From: Enterococcus faecalis_A
GTDB lineage: Bacteria; Bacillota; Bacilli; Lactobacillales; Enterococcaceae
Length of the DNA stretch: 64,000 nucleotides
Direction of reading: 5' to 3'
Assembly: GCA_051295955.1 (NCBI GenBank)
Contig: JBPDWA010000001.1
Coordinates: 496,001 to 560,000, forward strand
The notes under the pieces were generated by a model. That model was not told the origin of the DNA, made no database searches, and was given only the letters and a program-made list of their open reading frames with translations. Position 1 is the stretch's first letter. The number at the start of each line of letters is the position of its first letter. The position numbers and the translations under genes were made by a program. Of the stretch, positions 8,071 through 16,343 are shown one piece after another.

Positions 8071-9192
8071 ATGTTTGCTTTTTTAGATTCATTTTGGAAG
8101 AGGACTTACAAATACTATAACTTTTCTGGTCTTTTTTTTGTCTCTCTAATCTTAGCTCTTTTTGCTGTAATATTACAGCAAATAATGAATAGTTCCTTTG
8201 TAACGATTGTTGTACTATTAAGTTGCATATTGAATTCAACTAAAGAGACAGATGCATATCTGAACCTGAATAAGTTTAAGTCTTTTTATTTTACAGATGA
8301 ACATGTTTTAAAATTGAGCTTGTTTCTTTATGTGAAAAGAAACAAGTTTTTTTGGATTGGCTTATTATATTCTGTTTTTTGCCTAGTAAATACTTCCTTG
8401 TTCATTGAAAATATCTCAGTAATTATGATTGGATTGTGTAGCTTATATAGTAATCTCTCTTTAAACAAATGGAGTGAACGAATTGGGGAATTTCATTTAG
8501 TTGTTTTAATTATCCTGAGTACATTTCACTTAGGTTATTATTTTTCAGTGGCAATGAATGGTTTATTTTGTTCAGCATTATTTATATTATTGATACCTGA
8601 GAATAAAGGAGGAATAGGGAAGAAGAAAATTAGGGACAGAGTTATCTCTGCGAAAGTACCTTTGTTGATCAGACACTTAATGTTAGAGCAATGGCAAGTA
8701 AATGCATGCTTAATGTTTTTTTTTATTGTTCCTAAACTATTCACACTTTTACACGTCAAGTTTTTACAAACTTGGGCGGTGACCATTAAATTTACTGGTA
8801 TTTTTATATTATTAATTTTTTTTGAAATATTACAAGATGTTAATTTGGAAAATCATCATCTGGAGTACAATAAATTGCGTTTTTATCAGCTTTCAAAAAT
8901 AAATTTTTTTCAAAGAACATTTTTTTCATGCTACATGTCCAGAGGTACATTCTCAGTTTTCCTTATAATAATAACTAATTTAGACAGTTTTAAAACAATG
9001 CTTATCCATATTTTGTTGGTTTTGTTATTCGGTCTATGGTACAAATTTTTTGAAGAAAAATCTCTAATTGACAAAAGAAAGCCGACATGGCAATTAAGCT
9101 ATATTAGATGCTGGGCGCCAACCAGTATATTATTTGTTGTTGCATTTGCACCGCAATTTGTGCAACTTATTGAAAAAGTGAGAGGATATTAA
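8071..9192 (+). CDS. Multi-spanning membrane protein of the circular-bacteriocin cluster (As-48B-like position)
   Basis: 373 residues, AAAGGAG seven bases before ATG. The sequence has about eight hydrophobic segments separated by short basic loops and no soluble domain. I see no catalytic motif. Circular-bacteriocin clusters always contain a large polytopic membrane protein directly after the structural gene (As-48B, CirB), implicated in maturation, circularisation or export; position and topology point to that role here. It is shorter than As-48B as I remember it (over 500 residues). Codon use is very AT-rich like the rest of the operon. The next gene begins four bases after its stop. Role is inferred from context. 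Confidence 0.65.
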   Translation: MFAFLDSFWKRTYKYYNFSGLFFVSLILALFAVILQQIMNSSFVTIVVLLSCILNSTKETDAYLNLNKFKSFYFTDEHVLKLSLFLYVKRNKFFWIGLLYSVFCLVNTSLFIENISVIMIGLCSLYSNLSLNKWSERIGEFHLVVLIILSTFHLGYYFSVAMNGLFCSALFILLIPENKGGIGKKKIRDRVISAKVPLLIRHLMLEQWQVNACLMFFFIVPKLFTLLHVKFLQTWAVTIKFTGIFILLIFFEILQDVNLENHHLEYNKLRFYQLSKINFFQRTFFSCYMSRGTFSVFLIIITNLDSFKTMLIHILLVLLFGLWYKFFEEKSLIDKRKPTWQLSYIRCWAPTSILFVVAFAPQFVQLIEKVRGY

Positions 9193-9195
9193 AGT

Positions 9196-9669
9196 ATGTA
9201 TAGGCTAACTGGAAAGAAATATTTAAAATTCTTTTTTATTGTGAGTACTGTATATTTACTGTTGATAACAATTTTCAAAGGACAAAAAGGAAGTGAATTT
9301 GATACAACAACTATCTCAAGCTTTCAAATCATCTCTCATAACTTTGTTCTATTTTTAAAGTGGCAATTTCTCTTTATACTAAGTCCGATATATTTTATTT
9401 TTGAGACTTTAGTATTATCTTGGACAGTTAAAACAGGAATTATTACATTTGGTTTGTTGCCAGCAATTGATAAACTGTGGCGTCATGGACTAATTGAAAT
9501 ACCCAATCTATTTTTGTATCAATTTTTGGCTCTTCGCTTGTTTTATTACTGGTGGAAGAACAAATCATTTGTAATAATCAAAGAATATGTGAATGAAAAC
9601 AAAAAAAATTATTTACTATCAATGTTACTAATTGTAGGAGCAGGAATTGTTGAGGGGATAGCATGGTAA
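9196..9669 (+). CDS. SpoIIM/DUF95-family membrane protein of the bacteriocin cluster (As-48C-like)
   Basis: 157 residues, four or five membrane segments. It carries the family's two hallmark stretches, HGLIEIPNLF (97-106) and GAGIVEG near the C-terminus (148-154). DUF95 proteins are a constant component of circular-bacteriocin operons (As-48C, CirC and equivalents) and are needed for production or immunity, though the mechanism is unresolved. The gene starts four bases after the large membrane protein, and its last codons (GCATGGTAA) overlap the ATG of the ABC ATPase gene, so the three are one translational unit. Confidence 0.8.
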   Translation: MYRLTGKKYLKFFFIVSTVYLLLITIFKGQKGSEFDTTTISSFQIISHNFVLFLKWQFLFILSPIYFIFETLVLSWTVKTGIITFGLLPAIDKLWRHGLIEIPNLFLYQFLALRLFYYWWKNKSFVIIKEYVNENKKNYLLSMLLIVGAGIVEGIAW

Positions 9670-10268
9670 AAATACAGATTAAAAAAAGCGTCTTTAAAAT
9701 TTCTGGAGAAAAATTTTTAGAATTAACAGATGCTTGTTTTTTAAGTAATGGTTTATATAAACTACATGGAGATAACGGGAGTGGCAAAACTATATTTTTA
9801 GAATATTTAACAGGTTTAAGAAAATCAGATAATATAAAAACCGATCTAGATAGAAGTAGAATTTTGTATCTTGGAGAAACTGGGATCGGCATCGAAGATT
9901 TAACCATTATGGAAAATATAAAGTTAGTCTACTGGATTTTTGGTATTGAGCTCACAAGTAGAACAGTTGATAAAATAAATAGTTTGTATACAGAGGAACA
10001 GTTAAAAAAAATTTATCATCAATCAAGCTTTGGAATGCAATTAATGGTTGGCTTGTCTTTATTATTCGCTGAAACTAAATGGGATTTAATTATTTTGGAT
10101 GAAACGTTGGCCGGGATTGACCAAGGAAATAAAGAGCTAATTTTACAAGAAATAGCTCAAAGAGAAAACGAAAGTATTATTTTTTTAGTAGCCCATGAAT
10201 ATTTTAAAACAAAAATAGAGTATAAAGAGGTAAGTATCATTGATCGAAAAATACAATTTAAACAATAA
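9663..10268 (+). CDS. ABC transporter ATP-binding protein of the bacteriocin cluster (As-48D-like)
   Basis: 201 residues, a single nucleotide-binding domain. Walker A is GDNGSGKT (36-43), Walker B LIILDE (142-147) and the H-loop histidine is His178. The signature motif, normally LSGGQ, reads SSFGMQ (121-126), so the second Gly of the usual pair is Phe; the ATPase may be weak or specialised. Circular-bacteriocin clusters contain an ATPase with a small membrane partner thought to export the peptide and contribute to self-protection. It overlaps both neighbours, the previous gene by seven bases and the next by 29. Confidence 0.88.
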   Translation: MVKIQIKKSVFKISGEKFLELTDACFLSNGLYKLHGDNGSGKTIFLEYLTGLRKSDNIKTDLDRSRILYLGETGIGIEDLTIMENIKLVYWIFGIELTSRTVDKINSLYTEEQLKKIYHQSSFGMQLMVGLSLLFAETKWDLIILDETLAGIDQGNKELILQEIAQRENESIIFLVAHEYFKTKIEYKEVSIIDRKIQFKQ

Positions 10269-10743
10269 GAAACTGATTCTATTCTTAGGTCTTGTTTACA
10301 GTTTGCTTAACTTAGTGTTAGCAAAGTTATTTGAAAGAAGTGATATTGCAAAAAAACTTTTCCTAGATCCAGATGTTAGTCGACTACTTACTAAAAATTC
10401 ATATTTTTTAATTGCCGGAATGATTACTTTAATTTCAATACTTACAGCTGTTTTCATGACTTTTATTTATAGAAATTTACTAAAGCTTATTTTTAATGAA
10501 AGTAAGTCGTGGGAAACGATTAATTTCTGTTATTTAACTTCACTTATAGCAGGTGTTTTTCTCTCAATCATCATTTTATCAATAAACAAAAGTATTGATA
10601 TGTCAGTTCTTAGTAGAATAACCAATTTGACAACAGTTGTTATTATCAATAGTTTGTTTTATTGGATAAATAGAAAAAAGAAAGAGCAAATACTGGTTTT
10701 AGCTATTTCAATTATTAACGCCAGTGTAGTTTTTTTGTTATAA
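10240..10743 (+). CDS. Small membrane protein, probable transporter permease or immunity protein
   Basis: 167 residues from a TTG start nested in the end of the ATPase gene, with GAGG nine bases upstream. Five hydrophobic segments, basic overall, with no recognisable motif. It is the last gene of the operon. In other circular-bacteriocin clusters the ATPase gene is accompanied by a short cationic hydrophobic immunity protein (for example As-48D1) and a permease. No separate tiny immunity gene is visible here, so this protein may do either or both jobs. Function is inferred from position only. Confidence 0.55.
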   Translation: MIEKYNLNNKKLILFLGLVYSLLNLVLAKLFERSDIAKKLFLDPDVSRLLTKNSYFLIAGMITLISILTAVFMTFIYRNLLKLIFNESKSWETINFCYLTSLIAGVFLSIIILSINKSIDMSVLSRITNLTTVVIINSLFYWINRKKKEQILVLAISIINASVVFLL

Positions 10744-10869
10744 AAATATGCAAATGTTACATAGGAGAAAGTAGTTGAATAAAATTAAAATAGCGGGTCA
10801 TCTATAGGAGAAATAAATGAAAAAATTGTAGGTTTCTTTTTATATGAGCGCATTCTCTTTATTCATTGA

Positions 10870-10902
10870 TTTTATCCTTTTTATTAATAAAAAGGATAAA
10901 AA
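10870..10902. terminator. Symmetric hairpin ending the bacteriocin operon
   Basis: A near-perfect palindrome with arms TTTTATCCTTTTT and AAAAAGGATAAAA. It lies about 125 bases after the last operon gene and just beyond the truncated 3' end of the LXG relic, so it could terminate from either side. Confidence 0.55.
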
Positions 10903-10904
10903 CT

Positions 10905-11704
10905 TCCCTCATTCGTTAGGCCTTTACCGTCTTTTTCCAATTGCCACATGATTTTGGGCTGGCCAGCTTGGTCATAATCAACCGTTGCATACACTTTGTA
11001 TTGCTTCAGCTCTTTGACTCTCGCTTCATGAAAGGCTTGTTCTTGTTTCCTAATCTTTTCTGCTCGTAGCTGCCACTTTTGGGAAACGGTGGTCGTCCAT
11101 TGTAAGTCTTTTGGGATGGAACAACTACTTTCTGTTCAGGACCGCTTGCTTGGCTGGCACCTTGATTGACCAAGGCTTCTAATTCGGCAACGGGGGCAAA
11201 GATTTTCGGCGAACTGGCATGAAACGCTAAAAGTTTCTCTAATTTCTGTTGCAATATTTTTTTGGTATCATTAGAGTTTCAATTATACGGCTGTTTTGAT
11301 TTAGTTGCCGAATGATAACATTATCCCCTAAATCGGCTCTGCTTAATTGTCGCACGAATCGCTGCTAAATGGCTGATTCGGACATCCAGCTATCAAATTT
11401 TTTCTTCTAAAATGTCTGAATCCAGCTCACCACGATCCACCGTCCCTTGATACTCATCTACAAATTTTTGGCAGGCTTCACTAACGGCTTCTGATAACAA
11501 GATACCGGCTTTAACGAGGGGAATGAGCACGGTACTAAAAAACTGTTTGCCGTTGGTATAAGCCGCGGAGTTGAGACATTCTTCATCTACAAATTGCTGC
11601 AAAGCTTGAATCATCTTTTCATAGGCTTGTTGAGCGGCTTGACTTTTGGCAGTAACACTACTGGCTTGACTTTGCGCGGCACTGACAAATAGATCACTAC
11701 TCAT
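10905..11704 (-). pseudogene. LXG-domain type VII secretion toxin, frameshifted and truncated
   Basis: Reading from ATG 11704, the first 103 residues (MSSDLFVSAAQSQASS, then FFSTVLIPLVKAGILLSEAV and CQKFVDEYQ) are an intact LXG-domain N-terminus, ending at a stop created by a frameshift near 11395. The match resumes in another frame (QLDVRISHLAAIRATI-like, about 11390-11320), again at about 11254-11140 (LEKLLAFHASSPKIFAPVAELEALVNQG), and again after about 11125 (WQLRAEKIRKQEQAFHEARV, VKELKQYKVYATVDYDQ). At least three frame changes are needed. The gene stops before any C-terminal toxin domain, so it cannot make an active effector. LXG proteins are polymorphic toxins exported by the type VII system; no secretion machinery genes are in the window. 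Confidence 0.7.
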
Positions 11705-11783
11705 TCGCCGATTCCTCCTGCTTAAAATGAACAGGAGTTCTAAGTTGTCGAGCCACATCACCATCACTTTCTAAAATTGCCAT
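11697..11783 (-). pseudogene. 28-codon remnant ahead of the LXG relic (WXG-like start, deleted interior)
   Basis: A strong AAGGAGG precedes ATG 11783. The peptide begins MAILESDGDVARQL, resembling the start of the DUF3130/TIGR04197 WXG-like proteins that head LXG modules, and ends FKQEESANE, overlapping the LXG ATG by eight bases in the way DUF3958 genes normally do. The simplest reading is an internal deletion that fused the first codons of the WXG-like gene to the last codons of the DUF3958 gene. Confidence 0.45.
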
Positions 11784-12300
11784 AATAATTCCTCCTTTTT
11801 TCAACCTTATAAAAAGTGTATTACAGGAGAAAACGCTTGCGCAATGCTTGAAAATAGAATTCTTTATAAAACAGCTATCCAGCTAGCCTTAAACGAGACT
11901 GAACGTGTATCTTAAGATTTATAAAAAGAAGTAAGTATAGAATTTGCTAACTACATAAATTTTTAATCAAGCTAGAATAGTATCTATGTCTTTAGAATTT
12001 CAAGCAAAATAAAAAAAACTCAAAGCCTTTGTATAATAAGGATTCTGAACAATATTTAAAGTTATTACTTAGTTTCTGGATGAAAATTTATTATATTGCA
12101 AAAGATAGTATAGAAGTAACAGTGAAAGATATGATCGCACTAGTAAGGGGAGCAGGAGTTAAATCAGTAAAGTTATTGCACGAGTTTCAAAATATGCTTG
12201 TGAAACAAAATAAAACACTGCATCTGTTAATCAATAACAGGTGCAGTGCTTCTTGTTTTTATTATAAGCTCATTCAGTGCTAACAGTAAATAATTTTATT
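11784..12300. other. Non-coding stretch between the LXG relic and yxeA
   Basis: It contains an open frame at 12029-12283 (plus, TTG start) that I do not accept as a gene: it lacks a ribosome binding site, and a TATAAT (12032-12037) and the terminator hairpin (12216-12248) lie inside it. The first part resembles decayed coding sequence (SEQYLKLLLSFWMKIYYIAK) of unknown origin. Confidence 0.4.
12216..12248. terminator. Bidirectional terminator, probably for yxeA
   Basis: Arms CACTGCATCTGTT and AACAGGTGCAGTG with T-rich flanks on both strands; about 50 bases beyond the yxeA stop on the minus strand. Confidence 0.7.
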
Positions 12301-12669
12301 CTATTTTTCAGCGGTTTGTTTGATCTTTTCTAAAGCAGCTGCCGGAACTTCTTTTTCTTTTACTTCCACCCAGCTTAACACACCTTTATTTTTATTGACT
12401 TTTAATTTTAAATAAGCGTTCATACGCAAAGGTTTTTCACGTGCCTCAGAAAGCTTTTCAGTCTTTTCCTTACCTTTTTGATTGTAGGCCTTTTGTGTAT
12501 AGTTATAACGCGTTAATTTTTCCCCTGTATCATATTTGGACTCTTCTTTAGTTCCTGAAGTGGTGATTTGTGTATAATAGTCTTCACCGCCAAAGTTTTC
12601 TTCATAAATGTACCAACTAGCTCCACCAACCAATAGCAGTGGAATAAATATTTTTAGGAAAGTTTTCAT
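12301..12669 (-). CDS. yxeA: YxeA family (DUF1093) exported protein
   Basis: 122 residues. An N-terminal signal or anchor segment (about 5-21) is followed by a small beta-rich domain with YYTQITTSG, YNYTQKAYNQKGKEK and the conserved LRMNAYLKLKV stretch typical of the YxeA family, which adopts a secreted OB-like fold in Bacillus. Ribosome binding site GAGGTGAT lies just upstream. No biochemical role is established for the family; members are often near cell-envelope or ABC transporter genes. Single-gene unit with its own terminator. Confidence 0.75.
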   Translation of the reverse strand: MKTFLKIFIPLLLVGGASWYIYEENFGGEDYYTQITTSGTKEESKYDTGEKLTRYNYTQKAYNQKGKEKTEKLSEAREKPLRMNAYLKLKVNKNKGVLSWVEVKEKEVPAAALEKIKQTAEK

Positions 12670-12847
12670 ATTATCACCTCTGATAATAGTATGCCTGTTT
12701 CAGAGAAAATCTTCCATTGAATGAACTTAATAAAAAGTGACAGTTTTGTTAGGTAATAATAATCTTAAAACTCACACTTTTTCAAAGTTTAAATCTTCTT
12801 TTTTTGGAAACCCATGATACAATAGAGAAAAGAATGGAGGAATAAAA

Positions 12848-13552
12848 ATGGTCCCTTTTTACGCTGTTTTTGATCCGACCTACATATTGGTGATTGTCGG
12901 TCTATTAATTTCAATGGCTGCTTCGGCGTACGTTAACAGTACTTTTCGTAAGTATGATCAAGTTAGCAGCAGTCAGAATGTAACTGGTACGCAAGCAGCG
13001 CAATACATTTTAAAAAAAGAAAATATCAACAATGTTGGCGTGCAGCAAATTGCCGGCGACCTAACGGATAACTACAATTCCGGCACGAAAATCTTAAGTT
13101 TGTCAGAAGCCACGGCGCAATCAACTTCTGTGGCAGCTATTGGAGTGGCGGCTCATGAATGCGGTCATGCGGTTCAAGACTATACCGGCTACAGTCCTTT
13201 AAAAATTCGTGCAGCAATTGTTCCGATTGCTAATATTGGTTCTTCTCTTTCTTTTCCTATTATTTTAATTGGCGTCTTACTAAGTTGGAATCAGACCTTG
13301 ATTAATATTGGAATTTTGGCTTTTTCGTTGGCCCTGCTCTTCCAGTTGGTCACCTTGCCAGTGGAATTCAATGCGTCACGGCGTGCTTTAGCGATTTTAG
13401 CCGAAGGGAATTTGTTAACACCGGAAGAAGTACCGATGGCTAGAAAAGTCTTATTAGCCGCTGCTTTGACTTATGTTGCTGCCGCTCTATCTACCTTTTT
13501 ACAACTGCTTCGTCTAATTATTTTGTTTGGCGGCAACAACCGTCGCGAATAA
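12848..13552 (+). CDS. Zinc-dependent membrane metallopeptidase, YugP family
   Basis: 234 residues, GGAGG before ATG. An N-terminal membrane helix is followed by a soluble segment with the zinc-binding AAHECGHAVQD (HEXXH-type, about residues 101-111), then hydrophobic helices and a conserved LPVEFNASRRAL stretch holding the third acidic ligand. C-terminal helices complete the membrane part. This is the standard layout and length of YugP-like neutral zinc peptidases; substrates are unknown. A hairpin-like sequence (about 13567-13608) separates it from the next gene. Confidence 0.88.
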   Translation: MVPFYAVFDPTYILVIVGLLISMAASAYVNSTFRKYDQVSSSQNVTGTQAAQYILKKENINNVGVQQIAGDLTDNYNSGTKILSLSEATAQSTSVAAIGVAAHECGHAVQDYTGYSPLKIRAAIVPIANIGSSLSFPIILIGVLLSWNQTLINIGILAFSLALLFQLVTLPVEFNASRRALAILAEGNLLTPEEVPMARKVLLAAALTYVAAALSTFLQLLRLIILFGGNNRRE

Positions 13553-13633
13553 AGAGCGGTTATTCATAACATTACCTGTATTTTTTAGAACGTGTTATGA
13601 TAAAAGAAATAAGGGAATAAGGAGATGGAAAGC

Positions 13634-13972
13634 ATGAAAACATCTACAAAAATTGGTATTGGGCTAAGCATTGCCGCTATTGCTGGTGTATCAGTAACCG
13701 TAATGGCTTCAGAAAAAATCATTAAGAAAATGGCACAAGCAACGAATCGTCATAAAGTAAAAAAATTCGTCAACGACAAATTCGATGGTAATGAAAAGCT
13801 TTTGACGATCGTGGACGATTTATCTGACGATGAATTGGATTCAGTGATGAATGTTTTAAGTAAGGTCAAAGATAGCCGTAAAGTGTTGGCAAATTACGGT
13901 GAAAAAATGAAAGACAACACCGAATCTATGAAAGATCGACTATTTAGTTTTGTGGAAGAAATGATGAATTAA
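13634..13972 (+). CDS. Small membrane-anchored hypothetical protein
   Basis: 112 residues from the ATG at 13634; AAGGAG lies nine bases upstream, while it abuts an earlier ATG at 13625. An N-terminal hydrophobic helix (about residues 5-24) is followed by a charged helical domain with KKFVNDKFDGNEKLLTIVDDLSDDELDSVMN and a C-terminal amphipathic stretch. I do not name a family. Such membrane-anchored YtxH-like small proteins are common in Firmicutes. A TATGAT -10-like box lies at about 13596 upstream. Confidence 0.65.
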   Translation: MKTSTKIGIGLSIAAIAGVSVTVMASEKIIKKMAQATNRHKVKKFVNDKFDGNEKLLTIVDDLSDDELDSVMNVLSKVKDSRKVLANYGEKMKDNTESMKDRLFSFVEEMMN

Positions 13973-14191
13973 TCAGTCAACGACCGGGACGGCAGTATTA
14001 GCTGCCAACACCGAGTCTAATCATTATACTTCACTAGAAAAAATGTATGGATGCTGAGCTTTTCCCGCTGTACCTTGGGACAAATCTAGATAGAAAATCA
14101 GCTAAGAAGACAGAGGCGTTGGTTCGTTTCTATGAAATTATATCTTACTGACGTATTGTCCTATTAGCATTAATAATGAGAATAAACAAAT

Positions 14192-14231
14192 AAAACAGCC
14201 AACAGCGATGAAAATTACTGTTGGCTGTTTT
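14192..14231. terminator. Terminator of the PucR-type regulator gene
   Basis: 14-bp arms AAAACAGCCAACAG and CTGTTGGCTGTTTT. The hairpin overlaps the stop codon of the minus-strand gene and is symmetric, so it can also stop plus-strand transcripts. Confidence 0.85.
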
Positions 14232-15087
14232 ATTTATGGTCCATAAGCAAATAACAAAAAATTAAATCCTCCATTTTTCTTAAGGAAAAGCCTGTTTGTT
14301 CGAAAAATTTATCGATGCGATAATGCAGCGTATTTCGATGCATAAATAAAGTTTTGGCAGCAGAACTGAGATTGCCTTGATTTTGCCAAAGAGCTTGAAT
14401 AATTGGTTGAATCTCTTCATGATAAGCTAGTATATCAGAAAAGCTACGGGTGATTTGACTTGTAGCCAATTTTTCTTTCGTAAAATAATGCAAAGCAACA
14501 TCCGTTAACTGGAATATTCGTTTGCCTTTAAGGAAAGTAAGTCCTACTTGCACCAGCTGTTGTTCTTCACGAAAAATGGTGGCAATAGGTTGGTTCGTAT
14601 CATAAAAACTACCGACAAAAACAGTACTATTTAAATCAAAATCACTATCCAGCGTTAAAAACACGCCTTCTAATTCTGAAAAAGAATAATGTATTGACGT
14701 ATGTCTTTCCACCAGCAAGTATTCTCTTTCACTCAGGGCAAAAAAATCAGCATAATGCAAAAACATTTCCTTTACCGCTGCTTCCCATTCTTTGCGCAAA
14801 AAGTCTGCCGGATAACTTAGTCGAATTTGCAATAATCGATAACTACCTTGAAGGGACAAGGGCTGTTGTTGAAATAAATAACGATACCAAAGACGAGTTT
14901 GGTGGTTATATTCAGTCTGTTGCCCTGCAAACACCATTTCCAACAATTGGCATTCACGAAGGGGCAATTGGCTTTTTTTAATGATAAAATATTGATCAGC
15001 AAAAGCAAGCGACAAATAGCGCTTGTCAGCCGCTTTTTTTGACAGGTAGCCGCTTGGATAAAGTTTTTGTAATTTTTCAATAGTCAT
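14230..15087 (-). CDS. PucR/CdaR-type helix-turn-helix transcriptional regulator
   Basis: 285 residues from ATG 15087 (GAGG seven bases upstream); a GTG two codons earlier is also open. The C-terminus carries the PucR-family HTH: QGNLSSAAKTLFMHRNTLHYRIDKF followed by LRKMEDLIFCYLLM. The N-terminal 200 residues have no obvious ligand motif and are shorter than in CdaR or PucR, resembling the small enterococcal/streptococcal HTH_30 proteins. Target genes are unknown. It is transcribed divergently from tadA with about 80 bases between starts, so it may regulate itself or that junction. Confidence 0.8.
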   Translation of the reverse strand: MTIEKLQKLYPSGYLSKKAADKRYLSLAFADQYFIIKKSQLPLRECQLLEMVFAGQQTEYNHQTRLWYRYLFQQQPLSLQGSYRLLQIRLSYPADFLRKEWEAAVKEMFLHYADFFALSEREYLLVERHTSIHYSFSELEGVFLTLDSDFDLNSTVFVGSFYDTNQPIATIFREEQQLVQVGLTFLKGKRIFQLTDVALHYFTKEKLATSQITRSFSDILAYHEEIQPIIQALWQNQGNLSSAAKTLFMHRNTLHYRIDKFFEQTGFSLRKMEDLIFCYLLMDHK

Positions 15088-15165
15088 AGACACACCTCAC
15101 TAGTTTATTGTACCATGAAGTGAGCAGTAAGTTCATGTGGGAAGCTGAAGGAAGGACGAGTCGAG

Positions 15166-15687
15166 TTGAAAAACCAAAGTGCATCTTTGACGCAAGAAGA
15201 AAAAGAATATTTTATGGCTGAGGCCATTAAAGAAGCCAAAAAGGCTGAGGCGATTGCAGAAGTGCCGATTGGTGCAATAATTGTGCAGGAGAAAAAAATC
15301 ATCGCTCGGGGCTATAATCTGCGGGAGCAGAGTCAGGAAGCAACGGCGCATGCGGAAATGTTTGCGATCCAGCAAGCTTGTCGAAAGCTGGAGAATTGGC
15401 GTTTGGAAAACACCCAACTATTTGTTACATTGGAACCTTGTCCAATGTGTAGTGGAGCGATGGTACTCTCCCGCATTCCGGAAGTTTACTTTGGTGCCAA
15501 AGATCCCAAAGCTGGCAGTGCTGGTACCTTGATGAACTTACTAAGGGACGATCGATTGAATCATATGGCTCAAGTAGAAGGCGGAATTTTGGAAGCTGAG
15601 TGTAGTCAGTTGTTAGTAAATTTTTTTAAAGGATTACGGGAAAAGAAGAAAGCAGAGAAACTTCTAAAAAAGCAAAAGAAAGACTAG
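15166..15687 (+). CDS. tadA: tRNA-specific adenosine(34) deaminase TadA
   Basis: 173 residues from TTG 15166 with GAAGG upstream; the next in-frame ATG (15214) would remove the conserved first helix. Zinc ligands and catalytic Glu are in TAHAEMFA (HAE) and EPCPMCSGAM (PCXXC); PIGAIIV and KAGSAGTLMNLL also match TadA. It converts A34 to inosine in tRNA-Arg(ACG), an essential function. The C-terminus has a basic, coiled KKKAEKLLKK tail. It is directly upstream of the SRP RNA, an order common in Firmicutes, though dnaX does not follow here. Confidence 0.95.
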   Translation: MKNQSASLTQEEKEYFMAEAIKEAKKAEAIAEVPIGAIIVQEKKIIARGYNLREQSQEATAHAEMFAIQQACRKLENWRLENTQLFVTLEPCPMCSGAMVLSRIPEVYFGAKDPKAGSAGTLMNLLRDDRLNHMAQVEGGILEAECSQLLVNFFKGLREKKKAEKLLKKQKKD

Positions 15688-15707
15688 CCAAATTAGTGAA
15701 AATATTG

Positions 15708-15713
15708 TATACT
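15708..15713 (+). promoter_or_regulatory. -10 box of the SRP RNA gene
   Basis: TATACT preceded by TG; about six bases before the presumed RNA start. No clear -35. Confidence 0.5.
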
Positions 15714-15718
15714 AGTTT

Positions 15719-15843
15719 TTGCCGTAAGGCTAGGACAATGGCGGACTTATGAAGCGTGTCAGATCCGGAAGGAAGCAGCACTAAGTAAGTGTCGCCATGT
15801 GTCTGATACATAGTACGACAATCAAGGCTTAAGGGCCTTTTTT
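15719..15843 (+). ncRNA. ffs: Signal recognition particle RNA (small bacterial 4.5S-like type)
   Basis: It contains the diagnostic SRP domain IV loop sequence GTCAGATCCGGAAGGAAGCAG (as split over 15757-15778), with flanking complementary arms (GGCGGACTTATGAAG and CACTAAGTAAGTGTCGCC). The 5' part GCCGTAAGGC pairs near the 3' GGCTTAAGGGCC, which runs into a T-rich terminator (15826-15845). The RNA scaffolds Ffh for cotranslational membrane targeting. Ends are approximate. Confidence 0.93.
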
Positions 15844-16317
15844 CTTTTGTCTAAAAATGAAAAGGGGCAAAAAAGGGATCATCTTTTTATGTTCGTTTAA
15901 TGTCGCCATAAGATTATAGCAGTTTTTTTAGTGAGATGAAGGTATATTTTTTGAATGAAAATTGTAACAGTATCACTAATTTTGTTAATTGTTGCACTTA
16001 TAGGTAGATTTTAATCTGTAAAGAGAAAGGGGGCTTGCGTCGCAAACTGTGACGAGGTCTTTTTTCATTGTTTCCTTTCCGAGTTTTCTGTTTAAGGTTA
16101 TTTATTTTATAATAGCTGGCTGGCTTTTTCCATGAAATGTAGGATTGAACCAATACTAATTTTTTACTTGATTGGATTTACTGATCGATGCAATTGATGG
16201 ATGCTTATATTTTTTATGTAAAGGGCTTGGCAGTGTTCAAAAATGGTTCAGTAGCGTTTACTAATTTTCAATCTATCCTGCTGTTTTCTTTGCGCATTTA
16301 CGTTTGTTTTTGTGTAA
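15844..16317. other. Non-coding stretch downstream of ffs
   Basis: No protein gene of usual size. It contains a 19-codon hydrophobic ORF (15955-16014, listed separately) and a GC-rich element with a T-run (about 16030-16066) that may be a terminator. The remainder shows nothing recognisable. Confidence 0.4.
15955..16014 (+). CDS. Possible 19-residue hydrophobic peptide
   Basis: ATG to TAA encodes MKIVTVSLILLIVALIGRF, one membrane helix with a Lys at the N-terminus and Arg at the C-terminus. A weak GATGAAGG is about 18 bases upstream. A structured element with a T-run follows within 50 bases. The shape fits small membrane peptides or type I toxins, but a random ORF of this size is also likely. 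Confidence 0.25.
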   Translation: MKIVTVSLILLIVALIGRF

Positions 16318-16343
16318 AAAGAAAAGCCCTAGGGCTTTTCTTT
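16318..16343. terminator. Terminator of the YbjQ-family gene
   Basis: A perfect 26-base palindrome centred on CCCTAGGG with A/T flanks, overlapping the minus-strand stop codon. Confidence 0.85.

Noticed and set aside
12029..12283. Plus-strand 84-codon frame
   Set aside because: TTG start without Shine-Dalgarno, a TATAAT within its first codons and a strong terminator hairpin inside the frame argue against a real gene.
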